From NCBI GenBank assembly GCA_964602445.1, contig CAZRQV010000030.1, positions 1 through 22,522 on the forward strand: a stretch of 22,522 bases of DNA. The letters are read 5' to 3'. The stretch is from HGM12587 sp964602445 (GTDB lineage Bacteria > Bacillota > Clostridia > Lachnospirales > Lachnospiraceae). The translations under genes were made by a program, and so were the position numbers. The notes beneath the pieces are model-generated. The model was given only the letters and a program-made list of their open reading frames with translations. It did no database searches and was not told where the DNA came from. Of this stretch, positions 15,247 through 22,522 are shown in pieces; the stretch's first letter is position 1, and each line of letters opens with the position of its first letter.

Positions 15247-15672
15247 CTATTCTGTAAAGATTTTAAATTTGTAATCCTTCCAGTCCGGCATCGGTTCCCC
15301 GGTTTCTAAACTGGTCTTTATATCGCTGTAATAATGCAGTTTTCTTAAAATATGTTCATAAGAGCGTTTCAGTTCTTCCATCTTTCCTGCAACGGATTCT
15401 TTGTGCTCTTCCAAAAGTTCTACCACATCATTAATATGTTCTGTTTCATTGGATTCATAACCGAAAAAAGTCTGAAGCTGGGAAATCGACATTCCCGTAT
15501 TTTTAAAACAGCAAATGGTTCTCAGACGGTTAATGTGCATATCACGGTAAATACGCTGGCCGGATGAGGTTCTTTCGATATTGGTTAAAATTCCCATTTC
15601 TTCATAATAACGCAGCGTAGAAGCCGGGAGATCAAACATGGTGGAAACTTCTTTGATCGTGTATTGGTTCAT
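15247..15672 (-). CDS. MerR-family transcriptional regulator
   Basis: The 141-residue protein has an N-terminal winged helix-turn-helix of the MerR family (YTIKEVSTMFDLPASTLRYY, then the wing SGQRIYRDMHINRL), a linking segment with CCFKNTGMSISQLQ, and a long C-terminal coiled helix for dimerisation (about 85-118). It has no Cys-rich metal loop at the C-terminus, so it is not a metal sensor of the CueR/MerR type. Cys54 and Cys55 lie where the NmlR/AdhR-like regulators have their conserved cysteine. It is transcribed away from the GH97 gene, with dyads of the same sequence (TTCAAG-N4-CTTGAA) in both promoter regions, so it very likely controls both. The start ATG at 15672 has AAGGAG ten bases upstream. 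The inducer is unknown. Confidence 0.92.
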   Translation of the reverse strand: MNQYTIKEVSTMFDLPASTLRYYEEMGILTNIERTSSGQRIYRDMHINRLRTICCFKNTGMSISQLQTFFGYESNETEHINDVVELLEEHKESVAGKMEELKRSYEHILRKLHYYSDIKTSLETGEPMPDWKDYKFKIFTE

Positions 15673-15710
15673 TTTTAATCTTCTCCTTGAGACTGTATTT
15701 TCTCATTAAT

Positions 15711-15746
15711 TTGTTCAAGCATTTCCCTTCAAGTATGCTTGAACAA
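15711..15746 (-). promoter_or_regulatory. MerR operator and 12-base inverted repeat in the merR leader
   Basis: TTCAAG-N4-CTTGAA lies at 15728-15743, just downstream of the predicted merR transcription start, and matches the dyad in the GH97 promoter in both arms. It is also part of a larger perfect inverted repeat with 12-base arms (15711-15722 and 15735-15746), which adds a third TTCAAG half-site. A position after the start point suggests repression of merR by its own product. Confidence 0.65.
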
Positions 15747-15754
15747 ACAGTCCC

Positions 15755-15783
15755 AGTATAAAAGAGAATTTTCAAAAATACAA
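15755..15783 (-). promoter_or_regulatory. Predicted merR promoter
   Basis: On the minus strand TTGTAT (15783-15778), a 17-base spacer and TATACT (15760-15755); transcription would begin near 15748. Confidence 0.6.
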
Positions 15784-15857
15784 GCAGCAACATTTTTTCG
15801 CCTTTTGTACTAAATTTTTCGTCTAATTTTTGTCAATAATTCACACCCACTTCTTTA

Positions 15858-15888
15858 TTGACTTCAAGTGTACTTGAACTGCTAAAAT
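15858..15888 (+). promoter_or_regulatory. MerR-type activated promoter of the GH97 gene, with operator in the spacer
   Basis: TTGACT (15858-15863) and TAAAAT (15883-15888) are 19 bases apart, the overlong spacer characteristic of promoters activated by MerR proteins through DNA untwisting. The dyad TTCAAG-TGTA-CTTGAA (15863-15878) fills the spacer, as MerR-family operators do. Transcription would begin near 15895, leaving a leader of about 190 bases. Confidence 0.8.
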
Positions 15889-15944
15889 ACATTCAAATAG
15901 CAGAATTTCTTTTTACTATTTTTTCCCTCTTCCAGTTTGAGATC

Positions 15945-15981
15945 AGGAGAACTGTTGAAACAACAGATCAGCACTTCTCCT
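15945..15981 (+). other. Stem-loop in the GH97 mRNA leader
   Basis: AGGAGA (15945-15950) and TCTCCT (15976-15981) form an outer pair; inside lies CTGTTG-AAA-CAACAG (15952-15966), a 6 bp stem with a three-base loop. No T-run follows directly. The leader (about 15895-16082) has no other gene. The function, for instance mRNA stability, is not known. Confidence 0.4.
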
Positions 15982-16082
15982 GGCATCAGACTTTTTGGAA
16001 GGATCTTTTCATTTTGTATATGAATGTATTTATGAATATATTTATGTAACTCTATTAACTATTCTAAAAGGAGGAAACTAGG

Positions 16083-19000
16083 ATGAAAAATTTACAGTTT
16101 CGCAAAACCTTACGGCGGACAATGGCAGTCCTTCTGTCCGTCCAGATGGCTTTCGGCAATGTAGTTCCGACACTTGCCGCTGAAGTCGCAGCAGTTGCTG
16201 AAGACTCAGCCTCAGTGCTCGATAGTGCATGGGAAGTCGAAAACCAGAATGACAACCTCGTATTAAACGAGGATGGAAGTATCACAATCACAACAGAACG
16301 TGGAACCATCGGCGGCGATGCCATGCAGAACGTTTTGTATCAGAAACTTCCAAACAGTACCGACTATGATTTCACGGTAAAAGTCAGCGGAGACTTTACC
16401 CAGAATTTCCACGGTGCTTACCTGATGATCACCAGCGGCAGAAATCTTGAAAATGCAGTTGGTGTTGTACGCAGATATCACGGTTACCTTGGCGGTAAAT
16501 ACGGCACAAACATGCTCATGGGTGTGATGCAGGTCGGAAATCCGGCAGAATACTATGAAGGTGCAGCAGATATCGGAAACGAATTTTATCTGAAACTGCA
16601 GAAACAGAACGGACGAATCACAGGTTTCTATGCAGAAGAATACAGTGACGACGATGAAGACTGGAATCAGATCATTGACGGCACAAATCAGTATATCGAT
16701 AAAGGCGATGCTCTGATCAGTCCGGAAGACATTTACATTGCAATCGGTGCTTGCAGCGGCGGTACAGACAATGCCACAGAAATTACTTTCTCAGATCTTA
16801 GAATCGGCGGACTTCCAGTTGCATTTGCAGTAAATGCAACAGATCTTGACTCTGTTTCTCTTTCAGGAGATGCAGAAATGGATGTCAACGCACAGCAGCA
16901 GCTGGTACTGACAGGATCTGATTACAATGGAACTGAAATTACAGATTTTGATTCCATCGTATACGAAAGCAGTGATGAAGACGTAGCAACCGTAGACGAA
17001 AACGGTGTTGTTACCGGTGTAAATAACGGTAATGTTGTAATCACAGCAACAGCAACTTTTGACGGTGTTACAAGATCCTCCAGCCTGGCAATCATGGTTG
17101 GTGAAATCGGTGTTGAAGATTCTTGGGAACTGACTTCTCCGGACGGCGACACAAAAATGACCGTAGAACTGATTACCGGCGGAACACTTCAGTATCACGC
17201 AGAACAGGGCGGTGTACAGAATATCGGTACTTCACCACTTGGTCTCGTAACAAGCTTAGGTGATTTTTCAAAAGGTCTTGTATTAAAAGAAGTATCTGAA
17301 GTGAAAGAGATTAACGAAAGCTACTCAATGATCTCCGGTAAACGTGATGTATACACAGATCACTGCAACGAACAGACACTTACCTTTACATTGAAAAACA
17401 AACCTGCTGTTGAATTCGATCTGGTACTTCGTGCATACGATGACGGTACAGCATACAGATATGCAGTACGTACAGAAGAAGAAGGAACAGAATTTAAGAT
17501 CACAGATGAAACTTCCGGTTTACAGCTTCCTGCAGAAGCAGACGTATACTGGATGAACTACAGTTCAGCAACATGGAACTATGAAGGTCAGTATGCAGTG
17601 ACTACAACCGAAGGCTTAGCAGAAGGCTCTACTCCTTCTATGCCAATCCTTTACGGTAAAGACGGTGTATGGACTCTGTTCTCTGAAGCAGATCTGAACG
17701 GATCTTATACAGGTTCTATGTTTACAGTAAAACAGAACGGTATGATGGATGTTTCCTTCTCTAAAACACAGGGAACAACTCCAGTCGTAACAACAACTCC
17801 TTTCAAATCTCCATGGAGAGCAGCGATTACAGGTACTCCAAAAGATATCGTTGAAAATACAATGATCGAAAACCTTGCAACTCCTGCAGATTATGAAACA
17901 TACGATTTTGAAGAATGGGTAGATCCAGGTTTATCTTCTTGGTCATGGGTTGCTCAGTGGGGTAGCGGTATCAGTGATCAGTCAAAAGCATCCACACATC
18001 TGAACTGGATTGAATTCGGTGCTGAAATCGGATGGGACTACTACATTCTCGATGAAGGATGGAACTTAGGCGGCCGTGGTCATGTCAGCGGTATGCGTGA
18101 ATGGTGGCCGGAAGTTAGAGATTATGCTGCAGAAAAAGGTGTCAGACTTTGGGCTTGGGTACATGTATCTGATATCGATACCCAGGAAGAACGTGACAGA
18201 CACTTCAGCGAATGGGCTGCAGAAGGTATCGTAGGTATCAAGCCTGACTTCTTCGATGGTGAAAGCCAGAGAATTATGAAACTTTATGATGATCTGTATG
18301 AAGATGCAGCAAAATATGGACTGATGGTTCTTGCACACGGTGCAAACAAACCAACTGGTGAAGTTCGTACATGGCCAAACGTTTATGGACGTGAAGCAAT
18401 CCGTGGTCAGGAAGCCGGCGGTATTACTGCAGAACAGTATACTATGATTCCATTTATCCGTGCTGCAATCGGACCTGCTGAAGTAACAGAAGAATTAAGA
18501 TCTAAAGATTCCAATAAAACAACCCGCGGTTTCCAGATGGCTTTAACTGTTCTGGTAGAAGACGGTATTCATAGTATGGGTTCTGCACCGGACGTTTACA
18601 GAAACAGTCCAGAAGGTATGTCCTACTATACAAACTTCCCAGACGAATGGGATGAAACAAACTTCGTAAACGGCGAAGTCGGCAAATACTTAAGCATTGC
18701 AAGACTGACAGGCAACAACTGGTATGTTTCCGGTATCAGCGTAGATCCTAGAACAATGGATGTATCTTTTGAATATCTGGATGCTGATAAGGACTATACT
18801 GTAATTCTTTACAAAGAAAACGGCAGAACTGATATGGATATGGAAATCATTCCTCATATCACAAAAGATTCTGTATTAAATATTAACGTACTTTACGGCG
18901 GTGGTTATGCACTGCGTGCGATCCCTTCAGATGAAATGAATGGAATCACAGAAATTACCGTAAATCCAGCAGAAGTAAGTGTAGAAGCAGGACACTCTGC

Positions 19001-20432
19001 AGAAGCAATTACTGTAACTACAGCACCAGCAAACGCTGAATTTAAAGATGTTATCTGGAGCAGCGCTGACGAAACAATCGCAACTGTAACTCAGGACGGC
19101 GTAATCAAAGGTATTGCAGAAGGTACAACAATCGTAACCGTAGCATCTGCACTGGATGACTCTGTCAAAGCAGAAATCACTGTTACAGTTACACCGGCAA
19201 GATATACACTTGATACAGACACCTGGACTGTTCTGGAAGCAAATGGCAACTTTGTGATTGAAGATACAAACACAGTTACCATCACAGCTGAAAAAGGTGT
19301 ACTTGGTGACAATCCATCTACATATCACAACATGTTTGCAATGGATGCAGCAAATGAAGATTTCACCATCACAATGAAACTTACCGGTGGTCTGAAAGCC
19401 AACTATCAGGGCGGATTCCTGACCGTCTTCGATAAAACACATCCAAATACTTCTCACGTAGCATTTGGACGTCGTTATCATACCTACTTAAGCGGAAGCC
19501 ATCCACAGATCCTGACAGTCATGGGACGTGGCGGAGATGTTGGAGAAGTATGGTCACGAGATAATCAGGGCAACGATGATATTTACTTAAAGATTGAAAA
19601 ATCCGGTGACACATTCAAACCATATTACAGCTATGACAATGAAACATGGAATGAATACGTTACAAACGCAGGCGACACAGTCCTTGTAACAAACGCAGCA
19701 TTAGCAGCAAGCGAAAACCTGGCAGTTGGTTTCTACACCGGTTGCGGCGGCGGAGATGCAGCGATCGACATTACAATCAGCGATTTCACATACAACGGAA
19801 AATCTGTTGCCATCGCAGTAGATAATGAAGCACAGCCACCTGTAGAAGAAGATCTCGCAATCGTTACTCAGCCAGTAGATACTGCAGCTGAAAAAGGTGC
19901 AAACGCAGTGGTATCTGTAGAAGCAACTGGCGAAGGACTTACCTACGAATGGTATTATAAGAATCCTGGAAACAATAAATTCTACAAATCAGGTGATCAG
20001 TTCGTAAGCGAAGACGGCGCTTCTTACATCATTCCAATGTATGCATGGCGTGACGGTCAGCAGGTATACTGTGTAATCACTGACAAGAACGGCAATTCCG
20101 TTCAGACAGATACTGTAACATTAACTCTCGCTGCAGCTACAGGTTCTATCGTAATCCTGACACAGCCAACTGACACTGCAGCAGCTCAGGGCGCAGACGC
20201 AACAGTATCTGTAGAAGCATCCGGCGAAGGGCTTACTTACACTTGGTATTACAAGAACCCAGGCAACGTGAAGTTCTATGTATCCGGCAGCCAGTTCGTA
20301 AGTGAAGATGGTGCTTCTTACAGCATTCCAATGTTCTCATGGCGTAACGGCCAGCAGGTATATTGTGTCATTACAGACGCAAACGGTAACAGCGTACAGA
20401 CAGATACAGTTACTTTAACCATGCAGAAATAA
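16083..20432 (+). CDS. Secreted multidomain GH97 glycoside hydrolase (predicted retaining, alpha-galactosidase-like)
   Basis: The 1449-residue product starts with a signal peptide (about 1-33, ending LAA). Layout by eye: beta-sandwich domain 47-245; Big2 Ig-like domain 252-340; GH97 N-terminal, catalytic barrel and C-terminal parts 345-950; second Big2 953-1037; second beta-sandwich 1040-1245, clearly homologous to the first; two Ig-like repeats 1260-1349 and 1358-1447. In the barrel, Asp722 (IKPDFFDG) and Glu777 (REAIRGQEAGG) are 55 residues apart, as are the nucleophile Asp415 and acid/base Glu470 that I recall for the retaining Bacteroides alpha-galactosidase of GH97; Glu771 would be a calcium ligand. 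No LPXTG or other anchor is seen, so it is likely released or held by its accessory domains. GGAGG lies eight bases before the ATG. Substrate, perhaps host or plant alpha-galactosides, is inferred. Confidence 0.9.
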   Translation: MKNLQFRKTLRRTMAVLLSVQMAFGNVVPTLAAEVAAVAEDSASVLDSAWEVENQNDNLVLNEDGSITITTERGTIGGDAMQNVLYQKLPNSTDYDFTVKVSGDFTQNFHGAYLMITSGRNLENAVGVVRRYHGYLGGKYGTNMLMGVMQVGNPAEYYEGAADIGNEFYLKLQKQNGRITGFYAEEYSDDDEDWNQIIDGTNQYIDKGDALISPEDIYIAIGACSGGTDNATEITFSDLRIGGLPVAFAVNATDLDSVSLSGDAEMDVNAQQQLVLTGSDYNGTEITDFDSIVYESSDEDVATVDENGVVTGVNNGNVVITATATFDGVTRSSSLAIMVGEIGVEDSWELTSPDGDTKMTVELITGGTLQYHAEQGGVQNIGTSPLGLVTSLGDFSKGLVLKEVSEVKEINESYSMISGKRDVYTDHCNEQTLTFTLKNKPAVEFDLVLRAYDDGTAYRYAVRTEEEGTEFKITDETSGLQLPAEADVYWMNYSSATWNYEGQYAVTTTEGLAEGSTPSMPILYGKDGVWTLFSEADLNGSYTGSMFTVKQNGMMDVSFSKTQGTTPVVTTTPFKSPWRAAITGTPKDIVENTMIENLATPADYETYDFEEWVDPGLSSWSWVAQWGSGISDQSKASTHLNWIEFGAEIGWDYYILDEGWNLGGRGHVSGMREWWPEVRDYAAEKGVRLWAWVHVSDIDTQEERDRHFSEWAAEGIVGIKPDFFDGESQRIMKLYDDLYEDAAKYGLMVLAHGANKPTGEVRTWPNVYGREAIRGQEAGGITAEQYTMIPFIRAAIGPAEVTEELRSKDSNKTTRGFQMALTVLVEDGIHSMGSAPDVYRNSPEGMSYYTNFPDEWDETNFVNGEVGKYLSIARLTGNNWYVSGISVDPRTMDVSFEYLDADKDYTVILYKENGRTDMDMEIIPHITKDSVLNINVLYGGGYALRAIPSDEMNGITEITVNPAEVSVEAGHSAEAITVTTAPANAEFKDVIWSSADETIATVTQDGVIKGIAEGTTIVTVASALDDSVKAEITVTVTPARYTLDTDTWTVLEANGNFVIEDTNTVTITAEKGVLGDNPSTYHNMFAMDAANEDFTITMKLTGGLKANYQGGFLTVFDKTHPNTSHVAFGRRYHTYLSGSHPQILTVMGRGGDVGEVWSRDNQGNDDIYLKIEKSGDTFKPYYSYDNETWNEYVTNAGDTVLVTNAALAASENLAVGFYTGCGGGDAAIDITISDFTYNGKSVAIAVDNEAQPPVEEDLAIVTQPVDTAAEKGANAVVSVEATGEGLTYEWYYKNPGNNKFYKSGDQFVSEDGASYIIPMYAWRDGQQVYCVITDKNGNSVQTDTVTLTLAAATGSIVILTQPTDTAAAQGADATVSVEASGEGLTYTWYYKNPGNVKFYVSGSQFVSEDGASYSIPMFSWRNGQQVYCVITDANGNSVQTDTVTLTMQK
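16221..16817 (+). repeat. First copy of the duplicated beta-sandwich domain of the GH97 protein
   Basis: Residues 47-245. It shares with the second copy (19200-19817) the order W-x-V/E, ITITxExG, GAYL or GGFL, RRYHxYL, DIYLK or EFYLK, and a closing I/DITxSDxxxxG motif, with VAxAV at the end. Probably a concanavalin-like carbohydrate-binding fold; identity at the DNA level is low, so the duplication is old. Confidence 0.65.
19200..19817 (+). repeat. Second copy of the duplicated beta-sandwich domain of the GH97 protein
   Basis: Residues 1040-1245, homologous to residues 47-245 (see RRYHTYLSG against RRYHGYLGG, and ITISDFTYNGKSVAIAV against ITFSDLRIGGLPVAFAV). It flanks the catalytic module on the other side, after the second Big2 domain. 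Confidence 0.65.
19860..20423 (+). repeat. Two tandem Ig-like repeats at the C-terminus of the GH97 protein
   Basis: Repeat 1 (19860-20129, residues 1260-1349) and repeat 2 (20154-20423, residues 1358-1447) are each 90 residues, with 73 identical positions by hand count. Each runs TQP-x-DTAA, VSVEA-GEGLTY-WYYKNPGN, QFVSEDGASY and GQQVYCVITD-NGNSVQTDTVTLT. They look like Ig-like adhesion or binding modules known at the ends of surface enzymes of gut Lachnospiraceae. Confidence 0.85.
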
Positions 20433-20478
20433 TTAAACAATCAACTCGTTCCTATCTTTCCAAATAAGGACAATCAAA

Positions 20479-20521
20479 GGGCATAGAAAACCAATCGGGT
20501 TTTCTATGCCCGATCTTTTTT
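20479..20521 (+). terminator. Intrinsic terminator of the GH97 gene
   Basis: GGGCATAGAAAACC (20479-20492), a loop AATCG and GGTTTTCTATGCCC (to 20511) form a 14 bp stem followed by GATCTTTTTT. Confidence 0.9.
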
Positions 20522-20529
20522 CTTCCCTG

Positions 20530-20558
20530 TTCAGAAATCTACAGGTTCGTCATATATT
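20530..20558 (+). promoter_or_regulatory. Possible promoter of the DUF885 gene
   Basis: TTCAGA (20530-20535), 17-base spacer, TATATT (20553-20558). The -35 box is weak; the strong terminator before it makes a separate promoter likely. Confidence 0.45.
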
Positions 20559-20584
20559 GTAGCAATGATATTTCGGAGGGTTTT

Positions 20585-22303
20585 ATGAAACACCTGCCAC
20601 GAATCCTTTTCCTTACCCCGATTTTGCTCTTTGCTGCACTCCTTTGTTATCTTCCCCTCTCTTCCCAGTCAAGATTTGATAAATTTTGTGACCGTTTTTT
20701 TCAGGAAGAGATTACCTCCAATTCTTTGACATTGCACTATACGTTAGAAGATCCGGAACGTTATGGAATCTTCCCGGACAAAGTCACTTTGGGAAGCTAT
20801 GAACTTAACGAATCTGAACGAAAATCCCGACTTTCTAAAAATCTCTTTCAACTTCAGACTATTTCCAAAAATGCACTGAATGAAAATTCCCAATTCACCT
20901 ATGACCTGCTCCAATACACGCTTCAAACCGAACGGGAAGGGCTGGATTATCTTCTTTTAAAAGAACCTCTGGTTCCATCGGTCGGAATCCAGTCCCAGCT
21001 TCCGATTTTACTTGCAGAATATGCGTTTTATGAAGAAGAGGATGTTACCGATTATCTGCAACTGCTTTCCTGTATTCCTTCCTATTTTGACTCTCTCCTG
21101 CTGTTCGAAGAAACAAAATGTGAACAGGAGCTGTTTATGGATCAGGAAAGTGCAGAAGAACTTATTACTTACTGTCAGCAATTTCTTTCTGACAAAGACA
21201 CTCATTTTCTTGCAGAAACCTTTCGGGAACGGCTGGACGCTCTGGAACTTTCTTCGGAACAGATCCAAACCTATGAAACAGAACATCGAAATCTGTTAGA
21301 AACCTGCGTATTTCCCGCCTATGAAAAACTGGAGCTTTTTCTGACAGAGCATCGCCATGAAGGAAAAAATGAGTTCGGACTTTATTATGTCCCTGACGGA
21401 ACCGACTACTATCAATGGCTGATCCGTTCAGAGATTGGCTGTAACCGTACTTTCTCTGAAATCGAGACTCTTTTGGAACAGGCTCTGAAACAGGAGGCTT
21501 CTGTCATCGCTTCTTTGGTCAAAGACCAACCGGAACTTTTAGAACAGCGAAAAGCAATCAGCCTAGACACTTCCAATCCGGCAGGACTGACCTCCTACCT
21601 TGCCCAAAGAAGTACCCGTGATTTTCCGGAAATTCCTGATGTTTCCGTGGAGATCTGCTCCGTTCCGGCTTCTATGGAACCGCATTTAAGTCCGGCGTTT
21701 TATCTGGTTCCTGCCATCGACCGCTACGATCAAAATGTGGTCTACCTGAATAACGGTTACTTAAAAGAAGGAATTTCGTTCTTTACAACTCTGGCACACG
21801 AATCCTATCCCGGCCATCTCTACCAAAATGTCTTTGAAAACAGCCGGCAGCTGCATCCCATCCATCGGCTGCTCTATTTCGGCGGATACAGCGAAGGATG
21901 GGCAACCTATGCAGAACAGCTTTCCTACTTTTATGCACCGATTTCCAAAGACCTGGCACAGCTACTGGCCTCTACCCGTGCCATGACACTGAACCTCTAT
22001 TCTCATCTGGATCTTTACATCCATGCCTATGGCTGGACAGAAGAACAATGCAGTGACTACTTGAAAAAATTCGGAATCACCGCATCGTCTTCCATTCATG
22101 ATATGTATCTGCTGGTCAAACAACAGCCGGCAAATTATCTGAAATATTATCTTGGATATCTGGAATTTTGTCATCTGAGAACCCGTGCTGAAGAATTACA
22201 GGGAGAGGACTTTGACTTAAAAAATTTTCACACATTGATCCTGACCTATGGTCCGGCACCTTTTCCAATCCTGAACAAATATGTTGTCAAAAAACAATCT
22301 TGA
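20585..22303 (+). CDS. DUF885-family metallopeptidase-like protein, membrane-anchored or secreted
   Basis: The 572-residue protein has a hydrophobic N-terminus (residues about 6-25, LFLTPILLFAALLCYLPL) acting as signal peptide or anchor, with a Cys at 21 that does not fit a lipobox. The DUF885 core includes HESYPGH at 405-411 (a HExxxxH zinc signature), GWATYAEQ at 438-445 with an acidic zinc ligand candidate Glu444, and TLAHE. The family consists of gluzincin-like metallopeptidases related to M32/M3; the substrate is unknown and a peptidase role has not been shown for most members. CGGAGGG lies just before the ATG. The N-terminal 250 residues are helical and rich in Leu and Glu. It is flanked by terminators, so it is a single-gene unit. 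Confidence 0.85.
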   Translation: MKHLPRILFLTPILLFAALLCYLPLSSQSRFDKFCDRFFQEEITSNSLTLHYTLEDPERYGIFPDKVTLGSYELNESERKSRLSKNLFQLQTISKNALNENSQFTYDLLQYTLQTEREGLDYLLLKEPLVPSVGIQSQLPILLAEYAFYEEEDVTDYLQLLSCIPSYFDSLLLFEETKCEQELFMDQESAEELITYCQQFLSDKDTHFLAETFRERLDALELSSEQIQTYETEHRNLLETCVFPAYEKLELFLTEHRHEGKNEFGLYYVPDGTDYYQWLIRSEIGCNRTFSEIETLLEQALKQEASVIASLVKDQPELLEQRKAISLDTSNPAGLTSYLAQRSTRDFPEIPDVSVEICSVPASMEPHLSPAFYLVPAIDRYDQNVVYLNNGYLKEGISFFTTLAHESYPGHLYQNVFENSRQLHPIHRLLYFGGYSEGWATYAEQLSYFYAPISKDLAQLLASTRAMTLNLYSHLDLYIHAYGWTEEQCSDYLKKFGITASSSIHDMYLLVKQQPANYLKYYLGYLEFCHLRTRAEELQGEDFDLKNFHTLILTYGPAPFPILNKYVVKKQS

Positions 22304-22330
22304 TATAGAATAACTCCATTTATTCCCCTA

Positions 22331-22376
22331 AAAAAGAATGAGACCATTCCCTGACGGAAATGATCCCATTCTTTTT
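22331..22376. terminator. Bidirectional terminator between the DUF885 gene and the convergent gene
   Basis: AAAAAGAATG (22331-22340) pairs with CATTCTTTTT (22367-22376) around an inner CATTCC/GGAAATG helix. A A-run before and a T-run after the stem suit both strands, between two convergent genes. Confidence 0.75.
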
Positions 22377-22427
22377 CATTTGATCAGATCATAACGCTGC
22401 CGTTAAAATCTGCGCTTTGAAGTTTGA

Positions 22428-22522
22428 TTATTTGATAGCATCTGCGCTTTCCAGACCGAATACAGTTACTACTGTTTCATTAGAAAGAGCGCCTTCACCA
22501 CCAAGGACATAACCGGATGCGA
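22428..22522 (-). CDS. C-terminus of a probable cell-wall-binding repeat 2 protein (cut by window edge)
   Basis: Hand translation of the minus strand gives about 30 residues ending in TAA at 22428. The end reads ASGYVLGGEGALSNETV, then TVFGLESADAIK. YVLGGEGALSNE resembles the closing strand of the cell wall binding repeat 2 family (YxxGGxGAVSDxV), which anchors surface proteins to wall polymers in Clostridia. With so little sequence the assignment is tentative. It is convergent with the DUF885 gene, and the shared terminator lies between them. Confidence 0.55.
   Translation of the reverse strand, partial: ASGYVLGGEGALSNETVVTVFGLESADAIK

Noticed and set aside
18927..19481. Open frame of 184 codons on the minus strand inside the GH97 gene
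   Set aside because: Antisense shadow of a well supported coding region; very Cys-rich, low-complexity product and no initiation signal.

Overview
The window looks like chromosomal DNA of a Gram-positive, low-GC, probably spore-forming gut Clostridia member, most likely Lachnospiraceae. The reasons are the protein families present (bofA, yaaL, a FHA/Tad pilus locus, a large type SRP RNA with an Alu domain, a ProRS starting directly with its catalytic core), strong GGAGG ribosome binding sites and classical sigma-A promoters. No phage, IS element, CRISPR array, tRNA or rRNA was seen.

Bases 1-3740, all on the minus strand, are housekeeping: the start of proS, a stand-alone RluA-type pseudouridine synthase, the SRP RNA with its own promoter and terminator, then (further upstream in transcription) the tRNA adenosine deaminase tadA, the 16S rRNA dimethyltransferase rsmA and the TatD-family nuclease. 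Bases 3754-12108, also minus strand, are a compact Tad/Flp type IV pilus operon in the order tadZ, cpaF ATPase, tadB, tadC, flp pilin, DUF5702 protein, TadE-like pseudopilin with two Cys/His modules, prepilin peptidase, second TadE-like protein and an FHA-domain protein. The flp pilin is only 58 residues. Five junctions in this operon are ATGA stop/start overlaps, and tatD follows the FHA gene after only 14 bases, so the pilus genes and the tatD-rsmA-tadA set may be co-transcribed. A run of four adjacent hairpins lies in the presumed tadZ leader.

Bases 12412-15055 (minus) hold bofA and yaaL (a pair known from the Bacillus chromosome) and metG with its own promoter and a long hairpin terminator. 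The usual Firmicutes neighbourhood of metG, tatD and rsmA is therefore split here by the pilus operon.

Bases 15247-20432 form a divergent regulator/enzyme pair: a MerR-family regulator (minus) and a 1449-residue secreted multidomain GH97 glycosidase (plus). The glycosidase promoter has the hallmark of MerR activation, a 19-base spacer between -35 and -10 carrying the dyad TTCAAG-N4-CTTGAA; a second copy of the same dyad sits just after the predicted start of merR transcription, suggesting autoregulation. The enzyme has a near-symmetrical layout (beta-sandwich, Big2, GH97, Big2, beta-sandwich, two Ig-like repeats) and conserved residues predicting a retaining GH97 such as an alpha-galactosidase. 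After a strong terminator comes a membrane-anchored or secreted DUF885 metallopeptidase-like protein (plus), and the window ends in the 3' end of a convergent gene whose product resembles cell-wall-binding repeat 2 proteins.
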